Assembly (NCBI GenBank): GCA_965207915.1
Contig: OZ242304.1
Location: 1,860,001 to 1,924,000 of the forward strand
Length of the DNA stretch: 64,000 nucleotides
Direction of reading: 5' to 3'
Origin: VXNJ01 sp009840625
GTDB lineage: Bacteria; Chloroflexota; UBA11872; VXNJ01
The notes under the pieces were generated by a model. That model was not told where the DNA came from. It saw only the letters and a program-made list of their open reading frames with translations, and made no database searches. Made by a program: the position numbers and the translations under genes. Each line of letters begins with the position of its first letter. Position 1 is the stretch's first letter. This document shows positions 43,413 through 51,948 of the stretch, piece by piece.

Positions 43413-44360
43413 TCAGGCTGCCGATGCTCCCGGGACGGCCACCGTATCGAGGATTTCGGCGACGGTGGTGCGGGTGTCGAGGTTGCGGATCCGCGCTGCC
43501 GGTGACGTGATTAGGCGATGTGCCAGAACCGGCTCGGCCAGGTACTTGACATCGTCGGGGACCACGTAGTCGCGGCCGCGCAATTCAGCCAGGGCCTGCG
43601 CTCCGCGGAACAGGGCCAGGGCCGCCCGCGTGCTTCCGCCCAGATAAAGGTCGGGGTGCGAGCGAGTGTTTCGGACCACGTCGACCAGGTACTCCCGAAC
43701 CCGCGCGTCCACGTAGACGTTGCGGACTGCGGCCTGAGCAGCTTCGAGTTCGGCGGCGCTGATCACCTGACCGACCTCGTCGATCGGATGGGAATGGAGC
43801 TGCGAGTCGATTATTGCGAGCTCGGCTTCGCGGTCGGCGTATCCAAGGGTGATTCGCATGAAGAACCGATCCAGCTGCGATTCCGGCAACGGGAACGTGC
43901 CTTCGTATTCGATCGGGTTTTCGGTGGCCATTACCAGGAACGGACTCGGAAGCGGGTAGGAGGCCCCGTCCACCGTGACTTGCCGTTCGTCCATGGCTTC
44001 GAGCAGCGCGGATTGGGTCTTGGGCGTGGCGCGATTGACCTCGTCGGCCAGCACTATTTGCGCTTGGATGGGGCCGGCCCGGAACTCGAATTCCTGGGTC
44101 TTTTGGTTGTAAATCGACACCCCGGCGATATCCGAGGGCAGCATGTCGGGTGTGAATTGAATTCGGGAAAAAGTGCTGCCGATCGATTGCGCGAATGCTT
44201 TGGCCAGCGTCGTCTTCCCGACCCCCGGAACGTCCTCGATAAGGACGTGACCCTGGCTGATCAGGGCCACCAGGACGAGTTCGACCTCGGCTCGCTTGCC
44301 GAGGATGACCCGCTCAACGTTTTCGATCACGCGGCGGGCAAGGTCAGTTTGGGACGCCAT
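43413..44360 (-). CDS. MoxR-family AAA+ ATPase, copy 2
   Basis: 315 aa. Walker A EDVPGVGKTTLAKAF (42-56), Walker B IVLADEVNRATPKTQSALLE, MATENPIEYEGTFPLPESQLDRFFMR, and a C-terminal lid ending PGASAA. Closely related to copy 1 but without a DUF58 partner next to it: ogt follows. Its partner may be elsewhere, or copy 1's DUF58 protein may serve both. Confidence 0.9.
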   Translation of the reverse strand: MASQTDLARRVIENVERVILGKRAEVELVLVALISQGHVLIEDVPGVGKTTLAKAFAQSIGSTFSRIQFTPDMLPSDIAGVSIYNQKTQEFEFRAGPIQAQIVLADEVNRATPKTQSALLEAMDERQVTVDGASYPLPSPFLVMATENPIEYEGTFPLPESQLDRFFMRITLGYADREAELAIIDSQLHSHPIDEVGQVISAAELEAAQAAVRNVYVDARVREYLVDVVRNTRSHPDLYLGGSTRAALALFRGAQALAELRGRDYVVPDDVKYLAEPVLAHRLITSPAARIRNLDTRTTVAEILDTVAVPGASAA

Positions 44361-44615
44361 GCTATCCAGTTGTCAGGGAATCGCGCCGGGCGATTTTATT
44401 GGTTGCGGGCCGCCCAGGGCGCGCAGCACGATCCGGAACGGGCGGCTATCTGGCCCGGATCATGATCGCCGGGTGATTGAAAGCCTCGATCCGCCATTCG
44501 GATTGCCCGTTTGATACGTCGCTTAGGTATTCAAAGGCCCGTCGATTAAGTAATATAAAAGCCGTCGTTATGGTACTATTTTGGGAGCGCAAGCTGGCTC
44601 CCAATCGCCAACGAA
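44361..44615 (+). promoter_or_regulatory. AT-rich leader with perfect 8-bp hairpin before DUF4143 gene
   Basis: The region contains a local AT-rich stretch (44544-44580, TTAAGTAATATAAAA and TACTATTTT) unlike its neighbours, likely the promoter. TTGGGAGC (44581-44588) and GCTCCCAA (44597-44604) form a perfect 8-bp inverted repeat with an 8-nt loop, ending 11 nt before the ATG. It could be an operator or a translation-blocking hairpin. Confidence 0.5.
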
Positions 44616-45884
44616 ATGTACTTACCGCGAATAGTAGACGGCGAGCTCGACACCCTTTGCGCCGAACTACCGGCTATTGCTATCGAGGGCGCGCGCGCCG
44701 TCGGCAAGACCGAATCCGCACTGCGGCGCTCCCGAACCGTACACCGGCTGGACGACCCCGCGCAATTTGACGTTTTGTCGGCCGATCCGACGCGACTGGC
44801 TGCCGGTGCCCCTCCGATCTTGATCGACGAGTGGCAGCGGCTTCCGGTTTCCTGGGACATCGTGCGCCGCGCGGTTGACGCCGATCCTTTTTCGCCCAAG
44901 TTCTTGTTGACCGGATCGGCGACTCCCGCCAAGGCGCCTACCCACACCGGGGCGGGCAGGATAGTGACGGTGCGGATGCGACCGTTGTCACTCGCCGAAC
45001 GGGGTTTGTGCACCCCTACCATCCGGTTGGGCGATCTTCTGAGCGGACGCGAATCGCCAATCGGCGGCGCCTCTCGACTTCGGCTAGCAGATTACGCGGA
45101 GCAAATCACCGCCTCGGGATTCCCGGCCATTCGCGGGCGGTCCGGCCGCGCGGCGCGCGCATACCTGGACGGGTATCTGGAACGAATTACCGATCACCAT
45201 GTCCACGAGCAAGGCCGCACAATCAGGGACCGGGAACTCCTTCGCCGGTGGATGGCCGCCTATGCGGCCGCAACGTCAACCACCGCCGCGTTCGAGCGGA
45301 TCCGCGACGCGGCGTCACCGGGCGAAATCGCAAAGCCGACCAAAGCGACCACCCAGGTGTACCGGGCCGCGCTGGCGGGGATGTGGTTGATCGAACCGGT
45401 CCCGGCTTGGTCGCCGACGCGCAACCGGCTGCGGCGACTTGCGTCAGCTCCCGTTCACCAGATGGTCGACCCGGCGCTGGCGGCGCGCCTGCTGGATATA
45501 ACGGCTGACGGGCTGCTCGCGGGTCGCGCCGGAATTCCCTCGGTTGCCCGCGAAGGCAGCCTGCTCGGCGCTCTTTTTCAATCGCTGGTGACGTTGTCAG
45601 TTCGGGTGTACGCGCAAGCTTGCGAGGCGAAAGTGTTTCACCTTCGGACGCATAGCGGGGAACACGAAGTCGACCTGATCGTGCAAGGCCTGGACGGCCG
45701 GTTGACAGCGATTGAAGTAAAGCTGTCCGCCAGCGTTACGGACCGCGATGTAAGGCACCTGCGTTGGCTCAAGGATCGGATTGGAGAAGAATTGACAAAC
45801 GCAGTCGTGGTGACGACCGGACCGGAAGCTTACCGTCGGCGTGACGGGGTCTGCGTGATTCCGGCGGCACTGCTTACGGCCTGA
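44616..45884 (+). CDS. AAA_14/DUF4143-family ATPase
   Basis: 422 aa. Walker A EGARAVGKTESALRR (23-37), Walker B ILIDEWQRLP, sensor KFLLTGSATP, and a C-terminal DUF4143 region with a PD-(D/E)xK-like strand pair: SGEHEVDLIVQGL then LTAIEVKLSAS. Common in mobile and defence-rich regions but of unknown function. AT-rich promoter and flanking hairpin differ from the surrounding genes, suggesting a horizontally acquired singleton. No partner gene beside it. Confidence 0.85.
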   Translation: MYLPRIVDGELDTLCAELPAIAIEGARAVGKTESALRRSRTVHRLDDPAQFDVLSADPTRLAAGAPPILIDEWQRLPVSWDIVRRAVDADPFSPKFLLTGSATPAKAPTHTGAGRIVTVRMRPLSLAERGLCTPTIRLGDLLSGRESPIGGASRLRLADYAEQITASGFPAIRGRSGRAARAYLDGYLERITDHHVHEQGRTIRDRELLRRWMAAYAAATSTTAAFERIRDAASPGEIAKPTKATTQVYRAALAGMWLIEPVPAWSPTRNRLRRLASAPVHQMVDPALAARLLDITADGLLAGRAGIPSVAREGSLLGALFQSLVTLSVRVYAQACEAKVFHLRTHSGEHEVDLIVQGLDGRLTAIEVKLSASVTDRDVRHLRWLKDRIGEELTNAVVVTTGPEAYRRRDGVCVIPAALLTA

Positions 45885-45990
45885 CCGGGACCACCGGTGT
45901 CGGCCCCGGCGGGCAAAGCGTGCGTCAGCCTCCTTGCCGATCCGCCCAATCCGCGATGACGTGCCGTAGCTGCGGGCCAGGCGACTCGGT

Positions 45991-46632
45991 CTAGATTTCC
46001 AGGTCGGGTTCAGGGGGAGGGGTTTTGGAGAGCACTTCGCGACAGTGCGCCCGGTAACGCGCGAAACGCGAACCCGGTTTGAATTCGGGTTCCGCCGCCT
46101 CCATGGCCTCGAGCGCTTCCTCGCCGTCGATCAGCAGGGTGCGGATCTTCAGCAGCGCATAAGCGGTTTCCGGGTGCTTCTGGCACAGGTAGGCGTAGAA
46201 AGACCCGGCGGTGCGCTCGAACCGCCCGACCGCAACCGCGTCGCGCGCAAACAGCTCGACCTGGCGCAGCGGTCTCCGCCAGCCCTTGCCCAGGCGGAAA
46301 TCGATCTGGTCGAGCAGGTACCCGTATTCGCCAAGGATCATCCGGAGCCGGAAGGCCAATTCGTCCAAGGTGAGCTTGGCCACGTCGGTCGGTGCGATTT
46401 CGGCCGATCGCGCCAGGTCGTCCCAGTCGGCGTCGACCTCCGGGTAAAGGGCCGCAAATTCCTCGCGCAGGCGGTCGGTGATCGTCGGGTCGGCCCCGAG
46501 GTAGGCTAGGTGCCGCGGCGCGGCTTCCGGCTGTTCCGGATCGTCGGCGACTATCCAGGCGACGCGAACCATGCGCTCGCGCCCGTTGGGCAGAGTGCGC
46601 TGCTCCCGGTACCAGACCAGCCGCGCTTGCAC
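45991..46632 (-). CDS. Hypothetical protein
   Basis: 213 aa, unrecognised. Acidic and alpha-helical, with an N-terminal beta region MQARLVWYREQRTLPNG and VRVAWIVADDPEQPEAAP, then helices LAFRLRMILGEYGYLLDQ and RFERTAGSFYAYLCQKHPE. No signal or membrane segment. Located just downstream of infC where rpmI and rplT are usually found. Its codon use fits the neighbours. Confidence 0.55.
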   Translation of the reverse strand: MQARLVWYREQRTLPNGRERMVRVAWIVADDPEQPEAAPRHLAYLGADPTITDRLREEFAALYPEVDADWDDLARSAEIAPTDVAKLTLDELAFRLRMILGEYGYLLDQIDFRLGKGWRRPLRQVELFARDAVAVGRFERTAGSFYAYLCQKHPETAYALLKIRTLLIDGEEALEAMEAAEPEFKPGSRFARYRAHCREVLSKTPPPEPDLEI

Positions 46633-46663
46633 CTGCTCTTGCCACGACCGCGGTTGCGGCCGG

Positions 46664-47206
46664 CTAGCGCCTCCGCGCTACTGAGCCGCGGTCGGGACCG
46701 GGCACCAGGATCACCGCGAACGACCCGTTGCTCTCGGACGAGATCGGGTTCTCCACGTGGCCGATGCCGTCGAGCCGAGTGACCACCTTGTTGAGGAGTT
46801 CAGCCGCCAGTTCGGGATAGACGCGTTCGCGGCCGCGCATGCGCACGGTGGCCTTGACCTTTGATCCGTTGGCCAGGAACTTGGACATCAATTTCAGCTT
46901 GGTGTCGATGTCTTGATCGGAGGTGACCGGCCGGAAGCGAACCTCCTTTACGTCACCGGATCGCTGGTTCTTGCGGCTGTTCCGGTCCTTGCGCTCCTGC
47001 CGGTAGCGGTACTTGCCGTAATCGAGCAACTTGGCCACCGGCGGGACGGCGTTGGGTGCCACTTCGACCAGATCAAGCCCCTTCTGGCGCGCCAACGCGA
47101 GCGCGTTGACGGTGGGCATGACGCCCAGCTTCTCGTTCTGATCGTCGATCAACAGAACCTCGCGAGGGCTGATGCCATCGTTGGTGCGAAGTTCTTTCGT
47201 GCTCAT
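46664..47206 (-). CDS. infC: Translation initiation factor IF-3
   Basis: 180 aa. RTNDGISPREVLLIDDQNEKLG (N-domain), the linker LDYGKYRYRQERKDRNSRK, and KEVRFRPVTSDQDIDTKL plus GSKVKATVRMRGRERVYPE (C-domain). ATG at 47206, with AGGAG 12 nt upstream; an in-frame TTG at 47242 would add 12 residues. rpmI and rplT, usual followers, are missing here. Confidence 0.95.
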   Translation of the reverse strand: MSTKELRTNDGISPREVLLIDDQNEKLGVMPTVNALALARQKGLDLVEVAPNAVPPVAKLLDYGKYRYRQERKDRNSRKNQRSGDVKEVRFRPVTSDQDIDTKLKLMSKFLANGSKVKATVRMRGRERVYPELAAELLNKVVTRLDGIGHVENPISSESNGSFAVILVPGPDRGSVARRR

Positions 47207-47432
47207 GCTGTCGGGCCGCTCCTGGTGTTGAATGTGCTCCAATGATGGCGCACTTTATCTGTTACTCCATATTGGCGAAAATAGCAGACGATTGCCAACT
47301 AATACTCCCAAAAAGGCGATTGGCCGCGCGGTCGAGCCCCGTTCTGACCGGTCCGGCAACTGGCAAATTGAAGTCGGAGGCGACCGACTTGGCGCAATTG
47401 CAGCGGGTTAGCGCGTCTGCTCCAAGGGGGCG

Positions 47433-49721
47433 ATGCCGAGACGCGATCGCGCCGTGAAGTCCCTGCAAGCCTCGCTGCGCGGCGGCATTCCCAGCAATTC
47501 GTCGACCAACGCCGTAAGCATCAATCCGCCATTGCGGCGTAGCCGATTCGGGTCGATGCATCTGCTGGTGGAGGGCGCCTCCTCAGAAGTCCGGCAACAG
47601 TTCGGCAATGCTCTGGTCTCCAGCTACTACCGGCAGACCGGCGATACGGTGGCGGCCAACATGACCCTGGCGATCCGCGCGGCACTGGCCGTCGCCGAAG
47701 ACCGGGCCCGCTTCAGCGGCGACCGGCGCCTGGGCTTTACGGTCGCGGTGGCCGCCGAAGATTCCCTGCACTTGTTCCAACTGGCACCGACGCTTGCCTG
47801 CTTCTACCGCAACGAGGAAGTTCTCAAGCTGCCCGCCGGCGGACTTGACCCGGCCATTGGCCGACTGGACCGGGGCGTGGAGCACTACTCGACCGCATTC
47901 GAACCCGCCGACATATTGGTCCTGCTCAATTCGCATGCCGGCGGGTCGCTCACTCGCACTGAAATCTCGACGTTGTTGCGCGGCCGCAGCCCGTCCGCGA
48001 CCGCCCAGCAGCTGGTGCTGTTGCTGGCCCGGCGCGGGGTTCTGGATTGTGACGCTCTGGTTCTCCAGGATCCGACCCTAGCCGCGTTTCCCGGCACCGA
48101 CGAAGGACCGTCGCGGATCGAGGTTCCCGTCTGGCGCCGGCCGCCGATCGCCGAGCGCAGCCCGGTCTCGGAGGGCTCTGAGGATCCGGTCGAGGCGCTG
48201 CTGCAGGACGAGGAGCGCGGCGCCCTGATCGATGCCCGCGCCGCCCGCCGGTCAGCGGTCCAGCCGAATGTCCGATTGCCGGGCACCGGCCCGAACCGGC
48301 TGGCCGGAAGCGGGGCCATCCGGACGGTCTGGTCGAAAGCGCGGCGAGTGCTTTTCGGCGAACCGGACCCGATCGCCATCGACGGATCATACGTCGAGGA
48401 AAGCCCGCACCCGAGCGAGCCGGGATCCCCGCCGCGACCGCTCGAGGGGGCCCAACCCGAGTCCCCGCGCCGCCGTTTCGGCGACCTGGGCGGTAACGGG
48501 GTATCGGCCTCGCGCCCGCAATCGCGCCGGGTCGGCCTGGGCGCCGCGATCCTGGTCGTCGCGGTCGCGCTGTTGCTGCTGGTGCTGGCGTTGATCGGTC
48601 TGCGACCGCCGGCGGCCGAAACCCCCGACCCGGGGCCTTTCGTCCCCTTAACCACCACGACCGCCGCGCCGGTGCAGACTGCGGCGGCCGCCCAGGCGTT
48701 CGGGCGGGCCCAGCAGATCCTGGGCGATGCGGTCGCCCAGAGTGATGACGGCCAGGCGCTGGTGCTGGCCCTGGAAGCCGAAAACCAGGCCCGGTTGGCG
48801 TTGGAGCTGGGAGCCGCCGCGCCGGACGTGGACGCGCTGCTGGCGCAGATCGAATCCGAGCAAGATCGCCGCAACCACGTCTATCGGGTGGCCACCAGCC
48901 GCGTCCTGGGCGAGTTCGGCGCCGATGTCGGGTTCGCGACCGGTAACCAGCTGGAGGTGGTCGAGGGGACCTACTACGTCCTCGACGCCACCGGGAATCG
49001 CCTGATCGAAATCTCCGAGGCGGGCCAGCCGCAGGCCACCCAGTTGGACGGCACGCCGCTTGCCGGGCTGCCCATCAGCGCGCTGGTGGACAGACCGCTG
49101 GGTCTGCAGGTCATTTCGCGCGACGGCGTGATTCTGAGCGTCGATGACGACGACAACCGCGCCAGCCTGATCCTGGTCGATCCGCCCGCCTGGGGCAATC
49201 TGGCCGACGCCGACAACTTCCAGAACAACCTGTACCGTCTGCAACCGGACGCCAACCAGATCTACAAGTACACGCCCACCACGCTGGGATACGAGCTGGC
49301 GCCGGTTCCGTTCCTGGAGCAGGAAGTCGACATCGGCGGTGCGGTGGACATGGCTATCGACGGCGACGTCTACCTGCTGCTCGGCGACAATCAGATCCAG
49401 CGCTATCGGGTCGGGCAGCAGGTCCTGTTCGATGTTTCCGACCTGGACAAACCCCTGACCGACCCGACATTGATATACACCGACCAACGACTTGAAAGTC
49501 TGTACGTCGTCGACGCGGCGTTCGCGCGCATCGTCGAACTGGACAAGCGCCCCGGCCGCGAAGGCGGGTTCATCCGCCAATTCCTGTACACCGGGTCGGA
49601 CGACTTTTTCTCCGACGTGCGCGGTTTGTGGGTCGACGAGGCGGCCGGCACGATGGTGGTGCTGGGCGCGGATTCGCTGCGTGAATTCGTGCTTCCGGCG
49701 TTGCGCGCGGGCGACGGGTGA
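47433..49721 (+). CDS. Membrane protein: degenerate PP2C-like domain, single TM, extracellular propeller-like domain
   Basis: 762 aa. Cytosolic region (1-245) resembles a PPM/PP2C fold (LGFTVAVAAEDSLHLFQL, ADILVLLNSHAGGSLTRTEIS) but without the D-G-H-G and D-G metal motifs; then a Pro/Arg-rich linker, one membrane span about 367-390, a coiled helix (AQAFGRAQQILGDAVAQ), and repeats resembling NHL/beta-propeller blades (490-755, EGTYYVLDATGNRLIEI, VDMAIDGDVYLLLGDNQIQRY). Probably a sensor that carries a propeller outside and a pseudophosphatase inside. A partner kinase is not in the window. Confidence 0.65.
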   Translation: MPRRDRAVKSLQASLRGGIPSNSSTNAVSINPPLRRSRFGSMHLLVEGASSEVRQQFGNALVSSYYRQTGDTVAANMTLAIRAALAVAEDRARFSGDRRLGFTVAVAAEDSLHLFQLAPTLACFYRNEEVLKLPAGGLDPAIGRLDRGVEHYSTAFEPADILVLLNSHAGGSLTRTEISTLLRGRSPSATAQQLVLLLARRGVLDCDALVLQDPTLAAFPGTDEGPSRIEVPVWRRPPIAERSPVSEGSEDPVEALLQDEERGALIDARAARRSAVQPNVRLPGTGPNRLAGSGAIRTVWSKARRVLFGEPDPIAIDGSYVEESPHPSEPGSPPRPLEGAQPESPRRRFGDLGGNGVSASRPQSRRVGLGAAILVVAVALLLLVLALIGLRPPAAETPDPGPFVPLTTTTAAPVQTAAAAQAFGRAQQILGDAVAQSDDGQALVLALEAENQARLALELGAAAPDVDALLAQIESEQDRRNHVYRVATSRVLGEFGADVGFATGNQLEVVEGTYYVLDATGNRLIEISEAGQPQATQLDGTPLAGLPISALVDRPLGLQVISRDGVILSVDDDDNRASLILVDPPAWGNLADADNFQNNLYRLQPDANQIYKYTPTTLGYELAPVPFLEQEVDIGGAVDMAIDGDVYLLLGDNQIQRYRVGQQVLFDVSDLDKPLTDPTLIYTDQRLESLYVVDAAFARIVELDKRPGREGGFIRQFLYTGSDDFFSDVRGLWVDEAAGTMVVLGADSLREFVLPALRAGDG

Positions 49722-49731
49722 TCCCCGGCTT

Positions 49732-49805
49732 TGGAGCAGGCAGCGGGAATCGAACCCGCCTCTCAACCTTGGGAAGGTCGCGTTCTACCGATGAACTATG
49801 CCTGC
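49732..49805 (-). tRNA. tRNA-Gly, anticodon CCC
   Basis: Full cloverleaf on the minus strand: acceptor GCAGGCA/TGCCTGC, D-arm GTTC-N7-GAAC, anticodon stem CGACC/GGTTG with loop TTCCCAA (anticodon CCC, reads GGG), T-arm GCGGG-TTCGATT-CCCGC, variable loop of four. The discriminator is U and CCA is encoded, as expected for tRNA-Gly. It lies between the propeller gene and aspS. Confidence 0.95.
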
Positions 49806-49884
49806 AGGCACGGCTGGGTGGAATTCTATTGGCCGCGCCCGGCGACCGCCTCGGCGGCAGCGCCCGGCAAGGCGGACTGACGGC

Positions 49885-51642
49885 TTGCTGAAGCGCGAAT
49901 TCGACTGCGGCCGACTGCGCCCCGAGCACGTTGGCCAGCAAGTTACGTTGGGCGGATGGGTCCACCGGCGCCGCGACCACGGCGGGTTGGCCTTCGTCGA
50001 CCTGCGCGACCGCTACGGGATCACCCAGATCGTTTTCGATCCCAGCACCGGACCGAAGGCCCACGACCTTGCCGGCGACCTGCGCGCCGAGTGGGTGATC
50101 CTGGTCCGCGGCGAGGTCCGGCTGCGCCCGCCGGGCACCGCCAACCCGGGCCTGGACACCGGCGCGATCGAGGTCCTGGCCCAGCAATTGGAAGTGGTCA
50201 ACGCTTCAGAAACTCCTCCCTTTGCGATCGACGACCAGGTGTCGGCGGGGGCGGCGCTGCGCATGCGGCACCGCTATCTGGACCTGCGCCGCCCCGGCCA
50301 GCGGGCGGTGCTCGAACTGCGCCATCGGATTGTCAAACTGATGCGCGATTTCCTCGACGAGCGCGGCTTCCTCGAGATCGAAACTCCGCTGCTGATCAAG
50401 TCGACGCCCGAGGGCGCCCGTGATTTCGTGGTTCCGTCACGCTTGCACCCAGGACAGTTCTACGCTTTGCCGCAGTCGCCGCAGCAGATGAAACAGCTGT
50501 TGATGATTGCCGGATTGGACAAGTACTTCCAGATCGCCAAGTGCTTCCGCGACGAGGACCCGCGAGCCGACCGGAGCGTGGAATTTACCCAGCTGGACAT
50601 TGAAATGGCTTTCGTCGACCGCGAAGACGTCATCGGCCTCGTTGAATCGCTCTATTGCAAGATCGCCGCCGCCCTGGCGCCGGAAAAGTCGTTCGCCGAG
50701 CCATTCCCGCGGCTCGACTACTTCGACTGCCTCGACCGGTACGGCACCGACGCCCCCGATCTGCGCGTCGACCTCGAAATCCGCGACATCTCCGACCTGG
50801 CCGCCGACTCGGGATTCCGCGCGTTTGCAACCGCGCTGGCCGAAGGCGGACGGGTCCGGGCGCTGTCAATTCCTGGTTGCGCCTCCCTCACCCGCCGCCA
50901 GCTCGACGATTGGACCGAGTTGGCTCGCGGCCGCGGCGCACGCGGAGTCGTCTGGTTGGCCGATCGCGAGGCCGGTTACTGGGGCCCGCTGGCCAAGACC
51001 GTCCCCGCCGAACTGCTTGCCCGCATCGCCCAGCGGCTCGATCTCGGACGGGGCGATTTGGCCGGCATTGTCGCCGACCAGGATTCGGTCACCAATGCCG
51101 CCCTGGACGGGCTGCGGGTGGCTGCGGGCAAACATCTGGGCATGCTCGACCAAGGCCGTCTCGAGTTCTGCTGGGTAACCGGGTTTCCGCTGCTTGAAGC
51201 CACGGCCGACGGTTTCACCTTCTCGCACAACCCCTTCTGCGGCATGCCGGCCGGGACCGAGCACACGCTTGAATCAGATCCGGCATCGGCGCCTTCGCTG
51301 CAGTACGACTTGGTCTGCAACGGCTGGGAGATGGGCGGCGGATCGATCCGTATCCACGACGCGGACCTGCAGCGCAGAGTCTTCGAATTGCTCGGTTATT
51401 CGTCCGAACAGATCGAGGCCAATTTCGGGCCGATGCTGCGCGCATTTGATTTCGGGGCTCCGCCCCACGGCGGCATCGCTACCGGAATCGATCGGCTGGT
51501 GATGCTGCTTTCCGACAACGATTCGATCCGTGACGTGGTCGCTTTCCCCAAGACTCAGGACGGAGTCGATCTGGCCCAGTCGGCGCCCGGCGCGATAGCC
51601 GCCGGGCAACTTGCGGAACTGGGGCTGCGCCTCAAGGACTGA
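49885..51642 (+). CDS. aspS: Aspartyl-tRNA synthetase
   Basis: 585 aa, bacterial type. OB anticodon domain (1-105), class II motifs (motif 1 region VLELRHRIVKLMRDFLDERG; motif 2 FRDEDPRADRSVEFTQLD), a GAD insertion (about 290-400), and motif 3 GIATGIDRLVMLL. TTG at 49885 gives M-L-K-R; GGCGGA lies 8 nt before it. Whether it is discriminating (Asp only) or non-discriminating (Asp/Asn) cannot be read here. Confidence 0.95.
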   Translation: MLKREFDCGRLRPEHVGQQVTLGGWVHRRRDHGGLAFVDLRDRYGITQIVFDPSTGPKAHDLAGDLRAEWVILVRGEVRLRPPGTANPGLDTGAIEVLAQQLEVVNASETPPFAIDDQVSAGAALRMRHRYLDLRRPGQRAVLELRHRIVKLMRDFLDERGFLEIETPLLIKSTPEGARDFVVPSRLHPGQFYALPQSPQQMKQLLMIAGLDKYFQIAKCFRDEDPRADRSVEFTQLDIEMAFVDREDVIGLVESLYCKIAAALAPEKSFAEPFPRLDYFDCLDRYGTDAPDLRVDLEIRDISDLAADSGFRAFATALAEGGRVRALSIPGCASLTRRQLDDWTELARGRGARGVVWLADREAGYWGPLAKTVPAELLARIAQRLDLGRGDLAGIVADQDSVTNAALDGLRVAAGKHLGMLDQGRLEFCWVTGFPLLEATADGFTFSHNPFCGMPAGTEHTLESDPASAPSLQYDLVCNGWEMGGGSIRIHDADLQRRVFELLGYSSEQIEANFGPMLRAFDFGAPPHGGIATGIDRLVMLLSDNDSIRDVVAFPKTQDGVDLAQSAPGAIAAGQLAELGLRLKD

Positions 51643-51653
51643 GCCGGTGGCCC

Positions 51654-51680
51654 CTGACTGGGAACCGGGTTGGCCATAAT
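51654..51680 (+). promoter_or_regulatory. Promoter for the aspS-downstream RNA
   Basis: CATAAT at 51675-51680 is a strong -10 and CTGACT at 51654-51659 a partial -35 (spacing 15). Transcription would begin about 51687, the first base of the closing stem of the RNA below. Confidence 0.5.
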
Positions 51681-51686
51681 TTGCGC

Positions 51687-51866
51687 GACAGGACTCCCGA
51701 CGCCGCAAGGCAATCTGTAGCCCTTGGCTGGTTCCAACAGCTCTATGAAGGGAGCTTAGCTGGTGGCGGGGACGGCTTTTCGCAGTCGTCGCCGTCGGCC
51801 GCGGGCACCCACCTGGTATTCCGGGGACTGTAGGGGCGCACACCGGCGGCAGTGGGGGGTCCTGTC
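51687..51866 (+). ncRNA. ssrS: Structured RNA, candidate 6S RNA
   Basis: About 180 nt in the gap between aspS and the sigma-factor gene. 51687-51698 pairs with 51855-51866 (GACAGGACTCCC with GGGGGTCCTGTC, 12 bp with one G-U), closing the molecule end to end; CGCCG near 51700 and CGGCG near 51846 can extend the rod. Internal stems include AGCTC/GAGCT (51736-51757 region) and GACGGC/GCCGTC (51769-51796 region). Size, rod shape with closed ends and a promoter one turn upstream fit 6S RNA, and 6S-1 in Bacillus subtilis lies downstream of aspS. No SRP, tmRNA or RNase P signature seen. Confidence 0.6.
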
Positions 51867-51948
51867 TTGATTTGGGGGTGGCGCGGCCGCTCGATCCGAC
51901 CCGGCCGGGATTGCGTATAGCCTTACGTAGGGATTAGTCTCGGCGACC

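Noticed and set aside
51643..51948. SRP RNA, tmRNA or RNase P in the aspS-downstream gap
   Set aside because: None of their conserved cores is visible; the closed-rod shape fits 6S better.
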